The notes beneath the pieces were generated by a model. The model was not told where the DNA came from. It ran no database searches and was given only the letters and a program-made list of their open reading frames with translations. Made by a program: the position numbers and the translations under genes. A stretch of 64,000 nucleotides of DNA from Rhizobium laguerreae. Its GTDB lineage: Bacteria; Pseudomonadota; Alphaproteobacteria; Rhizobiales; Rhizobiaceae. The stretch lies in assembly GCF_002008165.1 (NCBI RefSeq), contig NZ_MRDM01000029.1, forward strand, positions 186,001 through 250,000, written 5' to 3'. Position 1 is the first letter of the stretch. Every line of letters starts with the position of its first letter. Positions 33,963-42,882 of the stretch are shown here, one piece after another.

Positions 33963-35747
33963 ATGACAGACGTTGTGGAGGCCGGGATTGCATCCGGCAC
34001 CGAAGGTAAGCTTGTACGCGCGCTCGACTGGAAGGGCGCATTCTGGGTGGCTGCGGGCGTGCCGCCGCTCGTTCTTTTCTCCATTGGCGGCATCGCAGGC
34101 ACGACGGGCAAGCTCGCCTTCGTCGTCTGGATCATCTCGATGGTGATGGGTTTCCTGCAATCCTTCACCTATGCCGAGATCGCCGGCATGTTCGCCAACA
34201 AATCCGGCGGCGCTTCCGTCTATGGCGCTACCGCCTGGCTGCGTTACTCGAAATTCATCGCGCCGCTCTCCGTCTGGTGCAACTGGTTTGCCTGGTCGCC
34301 GGTGCTGTCGCTCGGCTGCGCTATCGCCGCCGGCTACATCCTCAACGCATTCTACCCGATTCCGGCAGCGGATTCGCAAATGGTCCTCGACTGGATCTCA
34401 GCGCATGCCGCTTCCGTCACGGCCGACAGCCCCCGCGTCGCCGAATATATCGCAGCCCATGCCGGCACGACGCCGGATGACGCCGTCAAGGCATTGCTCG
34501 GCACCGACGGTGTCGCGGCGCTCACGCCGGCGATCCGCAGCTGGTCGCTCTTCAGCTTCAGTATTCCCTTCCTTGCCACCGCCAATATCAATGCCACCTT
34601 CTTCATCGGCGGCATGCTGATGCTGATCATCTTCGCCATCCAGCATCGTGGCATTTCGGAAACGGCAAGCGTGCAGAAGTGGCTGGCCATCATCGTGCTG
34701 GTGCCGCTGCTCATCATCGGCCTCTACCCGATCGTCAGCGGCCAGATCCTTGCCACCAACGTCACCGGCCTCGTGCCGCCGACGGCCGCCTATGCCGCTT
34801 CCGACGGAACCTGGAGCAATGGCGGCTGGACGCTCTTCCTCGGCGGCCTTTATATCGCCGCCTGGTCGACCTACGGCTTTGAAACAGCAGTCTGCTACAC
34901 CCGCGAACTGAAGAACCCGAAGACCGACACCTTCAAGGCGATCTTCTATTCCGGCCTTGCCTGCTGCCTGTTCTTCTTCCTCGTGCCCTTCGCCTTCCAG
35001 GGCGTTCTCGGCCATGCAGGCATGCTGGCCCCCGGCATCGTCGACGGCACCGGTGTCGCCGAAGCGCTCGGCGGCCTGATCGGCGCCGGCCGGATCGTCA
35101 CCCAGCTGCTCGTCGTACTGATGATCATGGCGCTTTTCCTCGCCATCATGACGGCGATGGCCGGTTCGTCACGTACGCTTTACCAGGGCTCGAAGGATGG
35201 CTGGCTGCCGAAATATCTCGACCACGTCAACGAGCACGGGGCGCCGACGCGGGCGATGTGGACCGATTTCGCCTTCAACCTCTTCCTGCTGGCGATTGCC
35301 TCGGATGTCGGCGGCTACTTCTTCGTGCTCGCCGTCTCGAATGTCGGCTACATCATCTTCAACTTCCTGAACCTCAATTCCGGCTGGATCCACCGGATGG
35401 ATTCCGGCCATATCGAACGCCCCTGGAAGGCGCCGACCTGGCTGATCGGCCTCAACACCGTGCTGGCCTTCGTCAACGCTCTGTTTTTGGGCGCAGGTGC
35501 CAAGGTCTGGGGTTATTCCAATGCGCTCTGGGTCGGTTTCATCTTCGCCGCCCTGATCCTACCGGTCTTCGCCTATCGTCACTATGTGCGCGACGGCGGC
35601 AAGTTCCCGGCCGGCGCGATGGAGGATCTCGGCCTCGTCGGCCAGGATCTCGGCGTCAGGAAAGCCGGCATCCTGCCCTATCTCGCACTCGCAGGCGGCC
35701 TGGCGATCGTCCTGATCGCCAACGTCGTCTTCCAGCTTCCGGCCTAA
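33963..35747 (+). CDS. APC-superfamily permease, probably for a methylated amine or related compound
   Basis: A 594-residue membrane protein of the amino acid-polyamine-organocation group with about 12 hydrophobic segments. The first helices read VLFSIGGIAGTTGKLAFVVWIIS (in parts), and a periplasmic insertion lies around residues 135-190. Such permeases often accompany tmm/tdm clusters. Divergence from tdm with a shared candidate operator makes a role in trimethylamine, TMAO or an amine product likely; the substrate is not shown by sequence. A strong terminator follows. Confidence 0.85.
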   Translation: MTDVVEAGIASGTEGKLVRALDWKGAFWVAAGVPPLVLFSIGGIAGTTGKLAFVVWIISMVMGFLQSFTYAEIAGMFANKSGGASVYGATAWLRYSKFIAPLSVWCNWFAWSPVLSLGCAIAAGYILNAFYPIPAADSQMVLDWISAHAASVTADSPRVAEYIAAHAGTTPDDAVKALLGTDGVAALTPAIRSWSLFSFSIPFLATANINATFFIGGMLMLIIFAIQHRGISETASVQKWLAIIVLVPLLIIGLYPIVSGQILATNVTGLVPPTAAYAASDGTWSNGGWTLFLGGLYIAAWSTYGFETAVCYTRELKNPKTDTFKAIFYSGLACCLFFFLVPFAFQGVLGHAGMLAPGIVDGTGVAEALGGLIGAGRIVTQLLVVLMIMALFLAIMTAMAGSSRTLYQGSKDGWLPKYLDHVNEHGAPTRAMWTDFAFNLFLLAIASDVGGYFFVLAVSNVGYIIFNFLNLNSGWIHRMDSGHIERPWKAPTWLIGLNTVLAFVNALFLGAGAKVWGYSNALWVGFIFAALILPVFAYRHYVRDGGKFPAGAMEDLGLVGQDLGVRKAGILPYLALAGGLAIVLIANVVFQLPA

Positions 35748-35774
35748 AATCGCCTCCCAAGCAGACAGGCCGCC

Positions 35775-35803
35775 AAGCCGCCATGGAAACATGGCGGCTT
35801 TTT
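35775..35803 (+). terminator. rho-independent terminator after the permease
   Basis: AAGCCGCCATG, loop GAAA, CATGGCGGCTT, then TTTC: an 11-bp perfect stem 27 bp after the permease stop. Its symmetry may also serve the converging aldo/keto reductase gene. Confidence 0.9.
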
Positions 35804-35856
35804 CATTGGTGGTTGCAGACCGGGCGAGACGAATCATCCGGTTGCCGAAGGAAGGC

Positions 35857-36888
35857 TCAGCGGCCGCCCTCAATCTTGCGATGGCGCTGGTTGATGCCGC
35901 CCTTGCCGTAGGGATAGTCGAACGGCTGAGGAGCGCTCACCTCGTTCAATCTCGCCATCTCGTCGTCGGAGAGTTTGAGCTTCATGGCGCCGAGATTGTC
36001 GGCGAGCTGTTCCGGCGTGCGGGCGCCGAGGATGACGGAGGTGATTGCCGGCTGCGCCGCCGTCCAGGCGAGCGCCACCTGCGCCATGCTGACGCCATGC
36101 GCCTTGGCGATCTCCTCGACGACAGCGATGATCTCCCAGGTTCGCTCCAGCGCATTGCGCGGCGCATAGGATTCGCCGCCGCGATTGGGGTTTTCGCCGA
36201 GGCGGGTGGCTCCGGTCGGCATCTCGTCGCGCTTGTACTTGCCGGTCAGCCAGCCGCCGCCGAGCGGCGACCACGGCAGCAGGCCCATGCCGGCATCCTG
36301 GCAGGCAGCGACGATCTCGAGCTCAATGTCGCGCACCAGCAGGTTATATTGCGGCTGCAGCGTCACCGGGCGGGTGTAACCGCGCGCCTTGGCAATCTCC
36401 GAGGCCTTGGCGATGTGCCAGCCGACATAGTTGGAGAAGCCGTAATAGCCGATCTTGCCGGAGGAAACCGCATCGTCGAGGAAACGCAGCGTTTCCTCGA
36501 TCGGCGTCAGCGCGTCCCAGGCATGCATCTGGTAGAGGTCGATCTGCTCGAGGCCGAGACGGCGGAGCGAATCGTCGAGGGCCTGGCTAAGATGCCGGCG
36601 CGACAGGCCGATATCGTTGGGGCCGTTGCCCATCGGGAACCGCCCCTTGGTGGCGACGATCGCCTGGCGGGCTTCGGTCGGGCGCGCCTTCAGCCAGCGT
36701 CCGATGATCTCTTCCGATTTGCCGGCGCTGTAGACATCGGCGGTATCGATGAAATTGCCGCCCCAGGCGAAATAATCGTCGAGCAGCTTGTGCGAGGCGG
36801 CCTCATCGGCCTCCGCGCCAAAGGTCATGGTGCCTAGGCAATAGGCGGTGACGACGGTCCCGCTCGGACCGAGCTTGCGATAATCCAT
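35857..36888 (-). CDS. aldo/keto reductase
   Basis: A 343-residue NADPH-dependent TIM-barrel reductase. The catalytic tetrad region is visible: DTADVYSAGKSEEIIG (Asp, Tyr), IVATKGRF (Lys) and QMHAWD (His). The C-terminal SVILGARTPEQLADNL binds the nucleotide phosphate. The ATG at 36888 has an ideal AGGAGGAAGAA site. The substrate is unknown; members of this group reduce assorted aldehydes. No operon partner is obvious. Confidence 0.92.
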   Translation of the reverse strand: MDYRKLGPSGTVVTAYCLGTMTFGAEADEAASHKLLDDYFAWGGNFIDTADVYSAGKSEEIIGRWLKARPTEARQAIVATKGRFPMGNGPNDIGLSRRHLSQALDDSLRRLGLEQIDLYQMHAWDALTPIEETLRFLDDAVSSGKIGYYGFSNYVGWHIAKASEIAKARGYTRPVTLQPQYNLLVRDIELEIVAACQDAGMGLLPWSPLGGGWLTGKYKRDEMPTGATRLGENPNRGGESYAPRNALERTWEIIAVVEEIAKAHGVSMAQVALAWTAAQPAITSVILGARTPEQLADNLGAMKLKLSDDEMARLNEVSAPQPFDYPYGKGGINQRHRKIEGGR

Positions 36889-37127
36889 TTCTTCCTCCTC
36901 ATGCGGATGCCCGCAGCCGACGTGCAAACGTCGGGGTAGAAGCCGGGGCTCCTGCAATCAATGACAATGACAATAATGTGCTTGAGGCGGCCGCTTGCCG
37001 CCGGATGACGTATAGCGCCCTGGGCTGGAAGCACAGGGGCGAGCGGAAGCATAACCAATCCCGCCCGCGCGACCAAGTGAGAAAAAAATATTCCTGCCTG
37101 CTGCGGCAGCCGGCGAAGGCACGGATT

Positions 37128-38387
37128 TCAAGAAAACGAGCCGGCGATTCGATCGGCTGCGGCGACGCCGGTCTCGTAGGCGCCGTGCGCCGTCGAATAA
37201 CGCGACGTCGAACAGGCCTCGCCGGCAAAGAAGATCCGCCCGTCATGCGACGCGGCGAGACGGCCGCGTTGATCGGAGGCGCCGGGCTCGGCGTAGGAAT
37301 AGGAGCCACCGATATGAGGCGCTGCGGCCCAGGCCGACATTGCCGCTACCGACAGCTCCTTGCGGATGTCAGCACCAAAATATGCCGCCAGTTCGTCTCC
37401 AGCGAAGGAAAAGGCAGCCTCTCTGCCTTGCCCCTCCAGATCATGCGCGAGGTCGCCGGCGAAATAGGCCTCGATGACGGGCGCGCCGAACGGCCGGAGC
37501 TGATAGGTGCCGGTCGCGCCGCGACGGGTAGAGCCGAGCATATGCGTGTCCGCCGGCAGCGCCTCCTGATTTGCGAGCCTCAGGAAGAGCTTGTCGGCGA
37601 GCCCGAGCGGCAAACGGACCGCTGCCTCGATCTTGTCAGGCAAAGGCGGGTCAAAGGCGATCTTGCCGGCGGCAAGCACATTCGTCGAAACGGTCACAAG
37701 CACCGCGCGAGCGCTGAGCGCACCCTGCTTCGTCTCGATGCCGATACGGCCGGCATGACGATGGTCGATGCGGGTTACCTCGGTGCCGAGCCTTGCCCGA
37801 ACCGGCTTGCCGTAAAGCGAGACCAGCGTTCCATAGCCCTCGCGCACCCGCCAGTCAGGGCCAGGGCCAGGATCATATCTGTTGTAATCGACGACCGACG
37901 ACCGCTCCAGTTCGGCGCCGGTGATATAGGTGCCGACCGCCCGTATCTGGCCGTTCCAGGGATTGCCCGGCTCGAGCATATCGGCCATGGCCGCATCATT
38001 CCCCGAGTGGCTTTCAAGTCGCTCGAAATAGGCGCCGATCTCCTGCCTTGCGGCACGCGCCTCCGCGTCATCCCGCTGAAGCCGCCTTCCGCCATCGTCC
38101 CAGGGCGCAGGCGTGCGGTCGACCGTCAGTCCGATCTCGCCGGCGATCGCAGTCCAGGCATTGGTCCGCGCGCCATGCAGCCAGCCGCAGCCGAGATCAA
38201 GCCCGATATCGGCTTCAGGCAGGCTGACCGTCCAGGCGCGACCCCCGAGACGATCGCCGGCTTCAAGGAGGAGGATGGAAAGATCCGGGCGGATTGCCCG
38301 CAGGCGACGGGCGGCGGCAATGCCGGCGGCACCGGCGCCGATGATGACGACATCCTCGTCGGCACCTTTGCTGTTGTCACCAGGCAT
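37128..38387 (-). CDS. flavin-containing amine oxidase family protein
   Basis: A 419-residue FAD protein of the monoamine oxidase/polyamine oxidase group. The Rossmann motif VVIIGAGAAGIAAARRLRA at about 13-31 is followed by LLLEAGDRLGGRAWT, and the C-terminal FAD contact is RIFFAGEACSTSRYSTAHGAYETG (in parts). The cysteine in EACS lies where monoamine oxidases often attach FAD covalently, though many members do not. The ATG at 38387 has AAGGAGA. It may oxidise a primary or secondary amine; a link to the methylated-amine genes is possible but unproven. Confidence 0.88.
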   Translation of the reverse strand: MPGDNSKGADEDVVIIGAGAAGIAAARRLRAIRPDLSILLLEAGDRLGGRAWTVSLPEADIGLDLGCGWLHGARTNAWTAIAGEIGLTVDRTPAPWDDGGRRLQRDDAEARAARQEIGAYFERLESHSGNDAAMADMLEPGNPWNGQIRAVGTYITGAELERSSVVDYNRYDPGPGPDWRVREGYGTLVSLYGKPVRARLGTEVTRIDHRHAGRIGIETKQGALSARAVLVTVSTNVLAAGKIAFDPPLPDKIEAAVRLPLGLADKLFLRLANQEALPADTHMLGSTRRGATGTYQLRPFGAPVIEAYFAGDLAHDLEGQGREAAFSFAGDELAAYFGADIRKELSVAAMSAWAAAPHIGGSYSYAEPGASDQRGRLAASHDGRIFFAGEACSTSRYSTAHGAYETGVAAADRIAGSFS

Positions 38388-38802
38388 GCATTCTCCTTGG
38401 CCGCTCGCCGCCAATTCGCCTACCCGAGGGGGAGCCCGGGATCAAACAGCTATGCTCCGTGTTCATGAAACGCAAGGCGCGGCAGACCTGCCGTTCCCGC
38501 GCAATGATGTTTGATTGGAGGACGCGCCCACAGTCCTCATGCAAGTTCTGAGCAGCGGCACCGCGACGGTGACATGACAGACTGTTGCAATGTTGATCCG
38601 GTTCATAGTTCGGAACAAACAGCCACTGTGAGGGTCAATGGGCGTTTCGATCGACCACCGAGTAAGCGCCGCGCTTCACTCCGCTGCGAGACGGCGATCT
38701 TTTGCTCGACGCGCGTCAGGCACCGCAGACTTGCTCGATGGTGATATGGTTTCCACCTATGGACCGACGATCCCCGATAGACGCCCCCGATAGGAATGTG
38801 AG
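38388..38802. promoter_or_regulatory. divergent spacer between amine oxidase and two-component genes
   Basis: 415 bp with no supportable gene; a 77-codon open frame in it has no protein-like composition. It should contain promoters for both divergent units. No clear operator was seen. Confidence 0.45.
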
Positions 38803-39477
38803 ATGCGCATATTACTGATCGAGGATGAACCTCAAATGGCCGTGGCGCTCCGGGGCGCCCTGACCAGGCACGACATGGTGATGGATCACGTTTCGACCCT
38901 GTGCGACGCCGAGCTGGTGATCGGCGACGGCGCCTACGACGCCGTCCTTCTGGATCGGCAACTGCCTGACGGCGATGGCCTCGAGCTTATTCCGAAGATC
39001 CGCAAGAAGGGGCTGACACTGCCGATCATCGTCATCACCGCCAAGGGAGAGGTTCCAGACAGGATCACCGGGCTTGAGACCGGCGCCGACGATTACCTTG
39101 CTAAGCCATTCGTCTTCGACGAACTTCTGGCGCGGCTGCGTGCCGTGATGCGCCGCTCCGAAACCTTGCGCCCGGCGCTGATCTCGATCGGCCGTCTTTC
39201 GTTCGATCCGACCTATTGCGACGTCATCGTCTCCGGACTGCGTCTGGAAATGCCGCGCCGGGAGGCGCTGGTGCTCGAATGCCTCATGCGTCGTGCCGGT
39301 CGCATGGTGCCGCGACCGGCCTTGATGGAAGCAGTCTTCGGCTTCGACGACGAGATACAGTCGAACGCGCTCGATTCCCACATATCGCGGTTGCGGCGCA
39401 AGCTGGCGGCATCGCAAGCAGGCGTGGTCATCAACGTTATCCGGGGCGTGGGTTATCTCCTGCGGGAAGCATCATGA
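38803..39477 (+). CDS. OmpR-family response regulator
   Basis: A 224-residue regulator. The receiver domain has the acidic pair ED at 7-8, the phosphorylated Asp51 (VLLDRQLPDGDG), Thr79 and Lys101 (LAKPF). The C-terminal winged helix has the ALDSHISRLRRKL recognition helix and VRGVGYLL-like wing (IRGVGYLL). It overlaps the downstream kinase by four bases (ATGA), so the two form one expression unit. The signal is unknown. Confidence 0.95.
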   Translation: MRILLIEDEPQMAVALRGALTRHDMVMDHVSTLCDAELVIGDGAYDAVLLDRQLPDGDGLELIPKIRKKGLTLPIIVITAKGEVPDRITGLETGADDYLAKPFVFDELLARLRAVMRRSETLRPALISIGRLSFDPTYCDVIVSGLRLEMPRREALVLECLMRRAGRMVPRPALMEAVFGFDDEIQSNALDSHISRLRRKLAASQAGVVINVIRGVGYLLREAS

Positions 39478-40853
39478 GCAAACGATGCTCCTATTCGCTG
39501 CGCAAGCGCCTGTTCTGGCGCCTTCTTGCCGTGCAATCGGTCGTGCTCATCCTGGTGATGATCGTGCTGATTTCGGTTGGCAAGATATCCGAATATAGGT
39601 CGACGGAGGGCACGATCGAGATCCTGCGCCAGGCCGTCTTCCGCCAGCCCACCGGAGAGTTGAGCCTGAGGGAGACCGAGGATCTGCGGCAGCTGCGCAA
39701 GGACGCGCCCGATCTCTGGTACACTGTCCGTGACATGCAGGGACATGTTTTGACCGAGGGCCGGATTCCGGAAGAATATGCCACGATCGGCAACGCGCTC
39801 GATCATCTCGACGAGGCCGAGTTCGGCGCGAATCTCGGCGACCACGACCGTCCGGCTGCCCGGATGAAATGGATCGCGACGGAGTGGGGACAGGTTCAGT
39901 TTCTGACGGGCACCGACGGCCCCATCTCGTCCACCTTCATCCTGCTCAAGCTTTCGCTGATCCTTGCGAAGATTGTTATTCCGATCGTCGCGGTGATGGC
40001 GTTGGGTGCGTTGATCGCGACGCCGCTCGTCGTGCGACGATCGCTGGTCGGGATCGACCAGGCCGCGCTCCAGGCCGATACCATCGATATCGATCAGCGT
40101 GGGGGCCGGCTGTCGGAACACGACATTCCCGAAGAGATCGCGCCGCTGGTGCACGCCGTCAACCGCGCGCTCGGACGTCTCGACGAGGGTTACGAGCGGC
40201 AGGAACGGTTTCTGACCGATGCCGCCCATGAGCTGCGCACGCCGATCGCCATTCTGAATACGAGAATTGGAGCCCTGCCGCACAGTTCGATCAAGACCGA
40301 CCTCCTGGAAGATGCAGCCAGGCTCGCCGTACTCACCGAGCAGATGCTCGATCTTCAGCGGCTGAAACAGGGCAAGATCCAGTTCACCAAGGTCGATCTC
40401 GGCCAGCTGGCGAGGAAGGTCATCATCGAGATGGCGCCGCTGGCCTTTGCCGCCGGCTATACGGTGCAGTTCGATGTCGACAGTGCCGGAAAGATCGAGG
40501 GCGATCCTCTGGCGCTGCAGCGCGCCCTGATGAACATCCTCCAGAACGCGATCAACCATGGCGGCAGAAAAGGCACCATCTCGCTGACATCAGGCAGCAA
40601 CTGGATCGAGGTCAGGGACGAGGGACCAGGCATCCCCGCCGATATGCGCGACCGGATATTCGAGCCGTTCTTCAAGCGCCATCACGACGGACGCGGTGCC
40701 GGCCTCGGCCTCAATCTAGTTCGCGACATCCTGCGCATGCACGGCGGTGAGGTGACGATCGACAACCACAATCCCGGGACAGTCTGCCGGCTGAGCTTCC
40801 CGACGGACAAAACGGCACATGTTGATACTCCACCACATCTGGCGACTGCATAA
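39474..40853 (+). CDS. sensor histidine kinase
   Basis: A 459-residue membrane kinase. Helices at about 17-36 and 164-186 bracket a periplasmic domain of about 125 residues. The phospho-acceptor His is residue 252 (DAAHELRTPIA). The ATP domain shows the N box (LMNILQNAINHG), G1 (DEGPGIP) and G2 (GAGLGLNLV). Partner of the response regulator immediately upstream. The periplasmic sensor matches no domain I can name. Confidence 0.94.
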   Translation: MSKRCSYSLRKRLFWRLLAVQSVVLILVMIVLISVGKISEYRSTEGTIEILRQAVFRQPTGELSLRETEDLRQLRKDAPDLWYTVRDMQGHVLTEGRIPEEYATIGNALDHLDEAEFGANLGDHDRPAARMKWIATEWGQVQFLTGTDGPISSTFILLKLSLILAKIVIPIVAVMALGALIATPLVVRRSLVGIDQAALQADTIDIDQRGGRLSEHDIPEEIAPLVHAVNRALGRLDEGYERQERFLTDAAHELRTPIAILNTRIGALPHSSIKTDLLEDAARLAVLTEQMLDLQRLKQGKIQFTKVDLGQLARKVIIEMAPLAFAAGYTVQFDVDSAGKIEGDPLALQRALMNILQNAINHGGRKGTISLTSGSNWIEVRDEGPGIPADMRDRIFEPFFKRHHDGRGAGLGLNLVRDILRMHGGEVTIDNHNPGTVCRLSFPTDKTAHVDTPPHLATA

Positions 40854-40947
40854 TTCAAGGTGCTACGGCGTTCCTTGCGCCTCGCGAAAAGAGGCACGGC
40901 GTTGTCATGCGATGGATTAAATCGCGTCTCCGTGACATATAGATTCG

Positions 40948-41928
40948 ATGAGCGTGCACAGAGATTCGCAACTCGATATGTTTGCCAAGGCATCGCCCGC
41001 GACGGCCAAGGCACGCGGTCCATCGCACCGGCGGCCATCGCAGCCGGTCGTCCATTCCGATGAAGACATGGTGCGGGCGCTCGAAGAGAGCGGCAACTAT
41101 CGCATCTTGAGAAAACTGGTCGCCCGGCCGATTGCGTCAGTCAGACAGCCGGGGTTTTCGCGCCTCGGTGTCATTCTTGATACAGAGACCACGGGTCTCA
41201 ACCATCGCAGCGACGAGATCATCGAAATCGGCGCCGTCGCCTTTACCTTCGACGATGACGGTGCGATCGGCGATATCGTCGGCATCTATGGCGGCCTGCA
41301 ACAGCCGTCCCGGCCGATCCCGCCCGAGATCACCCGGCTGACGGGTATCACCGATGCGATGGTCGAAGGACAGCTCATCGATATCCAATCGCTGAGAGCT
41401 CTGATCGAGCCGGCGGATCTGATCATTGCCCACAATGCCGGTTTCGACCGGCCGTTCTGCGAGGCCTTCTCGAAGATTTTCACCGGCAAGGCCTGGGCAT
41501 GCTCGGTTTCGGAGATCGACTGGAGCGGCCGCGGCTTCGAGGGTACGAAGCTCGGCTATCTCGTCGGCCAGGCCGGGTATTTCCACGAAGGCCATCGCGC
41601 CGTGGACGACTGCCACGCACTGCTGGAAATCCTCGATCGAGAGCAGCGCGGCGGTGAAAGCCCGTTCACCGAGCTTTACCGCGCCAGCCAGCGTTCGCGC
41701 GTCCGTATCTTTGCCGAACACAGCCCGTTCGAGATGAAGGATCATCTGAAGGGGAGGGGTTATCGCTGGTCGGACGGCAGCGACGGCCGCCTGAAGTCCT
41801 GGTGGATCGAAGTCGGCGAAGAGGATCTCGACGACGAACTCTCCTATCTGCGCTCGGATATTTACCGATGGGCCGAGGCGGAGCCGCCGATCGTACGGCT
41901 GACGGCCTTCGATCGTTTCAAACTCTGA
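40948..41928 (+). CDS. DEDDh 3'-5' exonuclease (DnaQ/epsilon-like)
   Basis: A 326-residue nuclease. Exo I is LDTETTGL (Asp78, Glu80), Exo II IIAHNAGFDRPF, Exo III HRAVDDCHA, giving a full DEDDh set. A unique C-terminal part (about 235-326) follows with KGRGYRWSDGSDGRLKSWW (in part), a segment found in stand-alone rhizobial versions. It has no polymerase III beta-binding motif I recognise. It may act in repair or RNA turnover. Confidence 0.92.
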   Translation: MSVHRDSQLDMFAKASPATAKARGPSHRRPSQPVVHSDEDMVRALEESGNYRILRKLVARPIASVRQPGFSRLGVILDTETTGLNHRSDEIIEIGAVAFTFDDDGAIGDIVGIYGGLQQPSRPIPPEITRLTGITDAMVEGQLIDIQSLRALIEPADLIIAHNAGFDRPFCEAFSKIFTGKAWACSVSEIDWSGRGFEGTKLGYLVGQAGYFHEGHRAVDDCHALLEILDREQRGGESPFTELYRASQRSRVRIFAEHSPFEMKDHLKGRGYRWSDGSDGRLKSWWIEVGEEDLDDELSYLRSDIYRWAEAEPPIVRLTAFDRFKL

Positions 41929-42108
41929 CCGCGAAGCGGTTCGGATCCTGAGCTGCAAGATATGGCGACCCATGCAAGTGTCGCATAGGTGCACTGATGC
42001 ATTGGCGCTGCAATAATCAGCGGTCTCGTATTATATACACCTCATCGAAGCGAACGAAGCGCCAAGGACTGGCAGCTAAGCTTCGAAAGCCCACGAAAGG
42101 GGATCATC

Positions 42109-42255
42109 ATGAACGTAGCACGCTCTTTCAATAACTGGCGCAAGTACCGTCAGACGGTCGCTGAACTGGGTCGTATGTCCGCTCGCGAACTAGACGACCT
42201 CGGCATCGGCCGCGGCGACATCCGCAACGTCGCCCGCGCAGCCATCGCCCGTTAA
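42109..42255 (+). CDS. small DUF1127 protein upstream of an anti-Shine-Dalgarno RNA array
   Basis: A 48-residue basic protein, with the DUF1127 signature (NWRKYRQTVAELGRMSARELDDLGI in parts, then GDIRNVAR). The ATG at 42109 follows AAAGGGGATC. In Rhodobacter a DUF1127 protein (CcaF1) is cotranscribed with four CcsR RNAs that display CCUCCUCCC loops and helps their maturation. Exactly that arrangement occurs here, with five such hairpins downstream. Confidence 0.92.
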   Translation: MNVARSFNNWRKYRQTVAELGRMSARELDDLGIGRGDIRNVARAAIAR

Positions 42256-42290
42256 CGGCAGCTTAGACCAAGCATCTTCAAGACCATGCC

Positions 42291-42318
42291 AGCGCCTGCT
42301 TCCTCCCGAGCGGGCGCT
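42291..42318 (+). ncRNA. first CCTCCC-loop hairpin, in the DUF1127 3' untranslated region
   Basis: AGCGCC(T)GC pairs with GC(G)GGCGCT around the loop TTCCTCCCGA, followed by TTGCTTTTGTG. It starts 36 bp after the DUF1127 stop. It can act as a terminator and also shows the anti-Shine-Dalgarno core in its loop. Confidence 0.7.
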
Positions 42319-42440
42319 TTGCTTTTGTGCTTCCAGCGAATGGACCAGGGTAATCGAGCGTCCCGCTTTTCGCATAACGCATAGCTGCCCTGCAAAGAAA
42401 TGCCTATCAACTGAGCAAGAAATAAGTATGATTATTTCTA

Positions 42441-42600
42441 TCGAAGCGATGCACCTCCTCCCGCGTCCCTTCGATGTTACAGGCGCCCCATCCTCCTCCC
42501 AGGGTCGTCTGTGGAATGACAGCACTCCTCCTCCCAGCTGTCGTTCGGTTTTTTACGAAAGCCTGCCGCACCTCCTCCCGCGGCAGGCTTTTTCGTTTTG
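42441..42600 (+). ncRNA. anti-Shine-Dalgarno small RNA array (cuckoo/NfeR1-like, four hairpins)
   Basis: Four hairpins in a row, each with CCTCCTCCC in its loop at 42454, 42492, 42527 and 42571. Hairpin 1 (42441-42474) pairs TCGAAG with CTTCGA plus GATGC with GCGTC, exposing ACCTCCTCCC. Hairpin 2 (42481-42510) is imperfect. Hairpin 3 pairs GACAGC with GCTGTC (42518-42542). Hairpin 4 pairs GCCTGCCGC with GCGGCAGGC (42561-42588) and is followed by TTTTTTCGTTTT, a rho-independent terminator. The loops are complementary to ribosome-binding sites, so the RNA probably represses many mRNAs. The 5' end or ends, and whether it is cut into separate RNAs, cannot be seen. Confidence 0.85.
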
Positions 42601-42882
42601 GCCGATAGCACTGCCGGATCGCGCCAAGAACGACGGCTTGCGATCCATTGCTTGGATGATGGCGTCATCATCTCCGGAAATTCTCCTGTCTATCCCAAAT
42701 TCGCTTCGCGCTCTTGCGGGCCTTACGTCTCCTCGAACGCGCACCGACAAACATGTTGACACCAAACTTGTCGTACAACTATGTAACCGGATGGATACCG
42801 CCGCAGCGGGACAGGCCGGACAAGACCGGCTTCCGCAATAGCGACGCCCCCGTAGCGACAATGAAGCGGAAGGAAAATTGAC

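Noticed and set aside
38511..38744. 77-codon plus-strand frame before the response regulator
   Set aside because: No domain, no ribosome site and no codon bias.
42450..42580. CCTCCTCCC repeats as a CRISPR or tandem repeat
   Set aside because: Repeats are only 9 nt, sit in the loops of different stems, and end in a terminator; the sRNA reading explains them.
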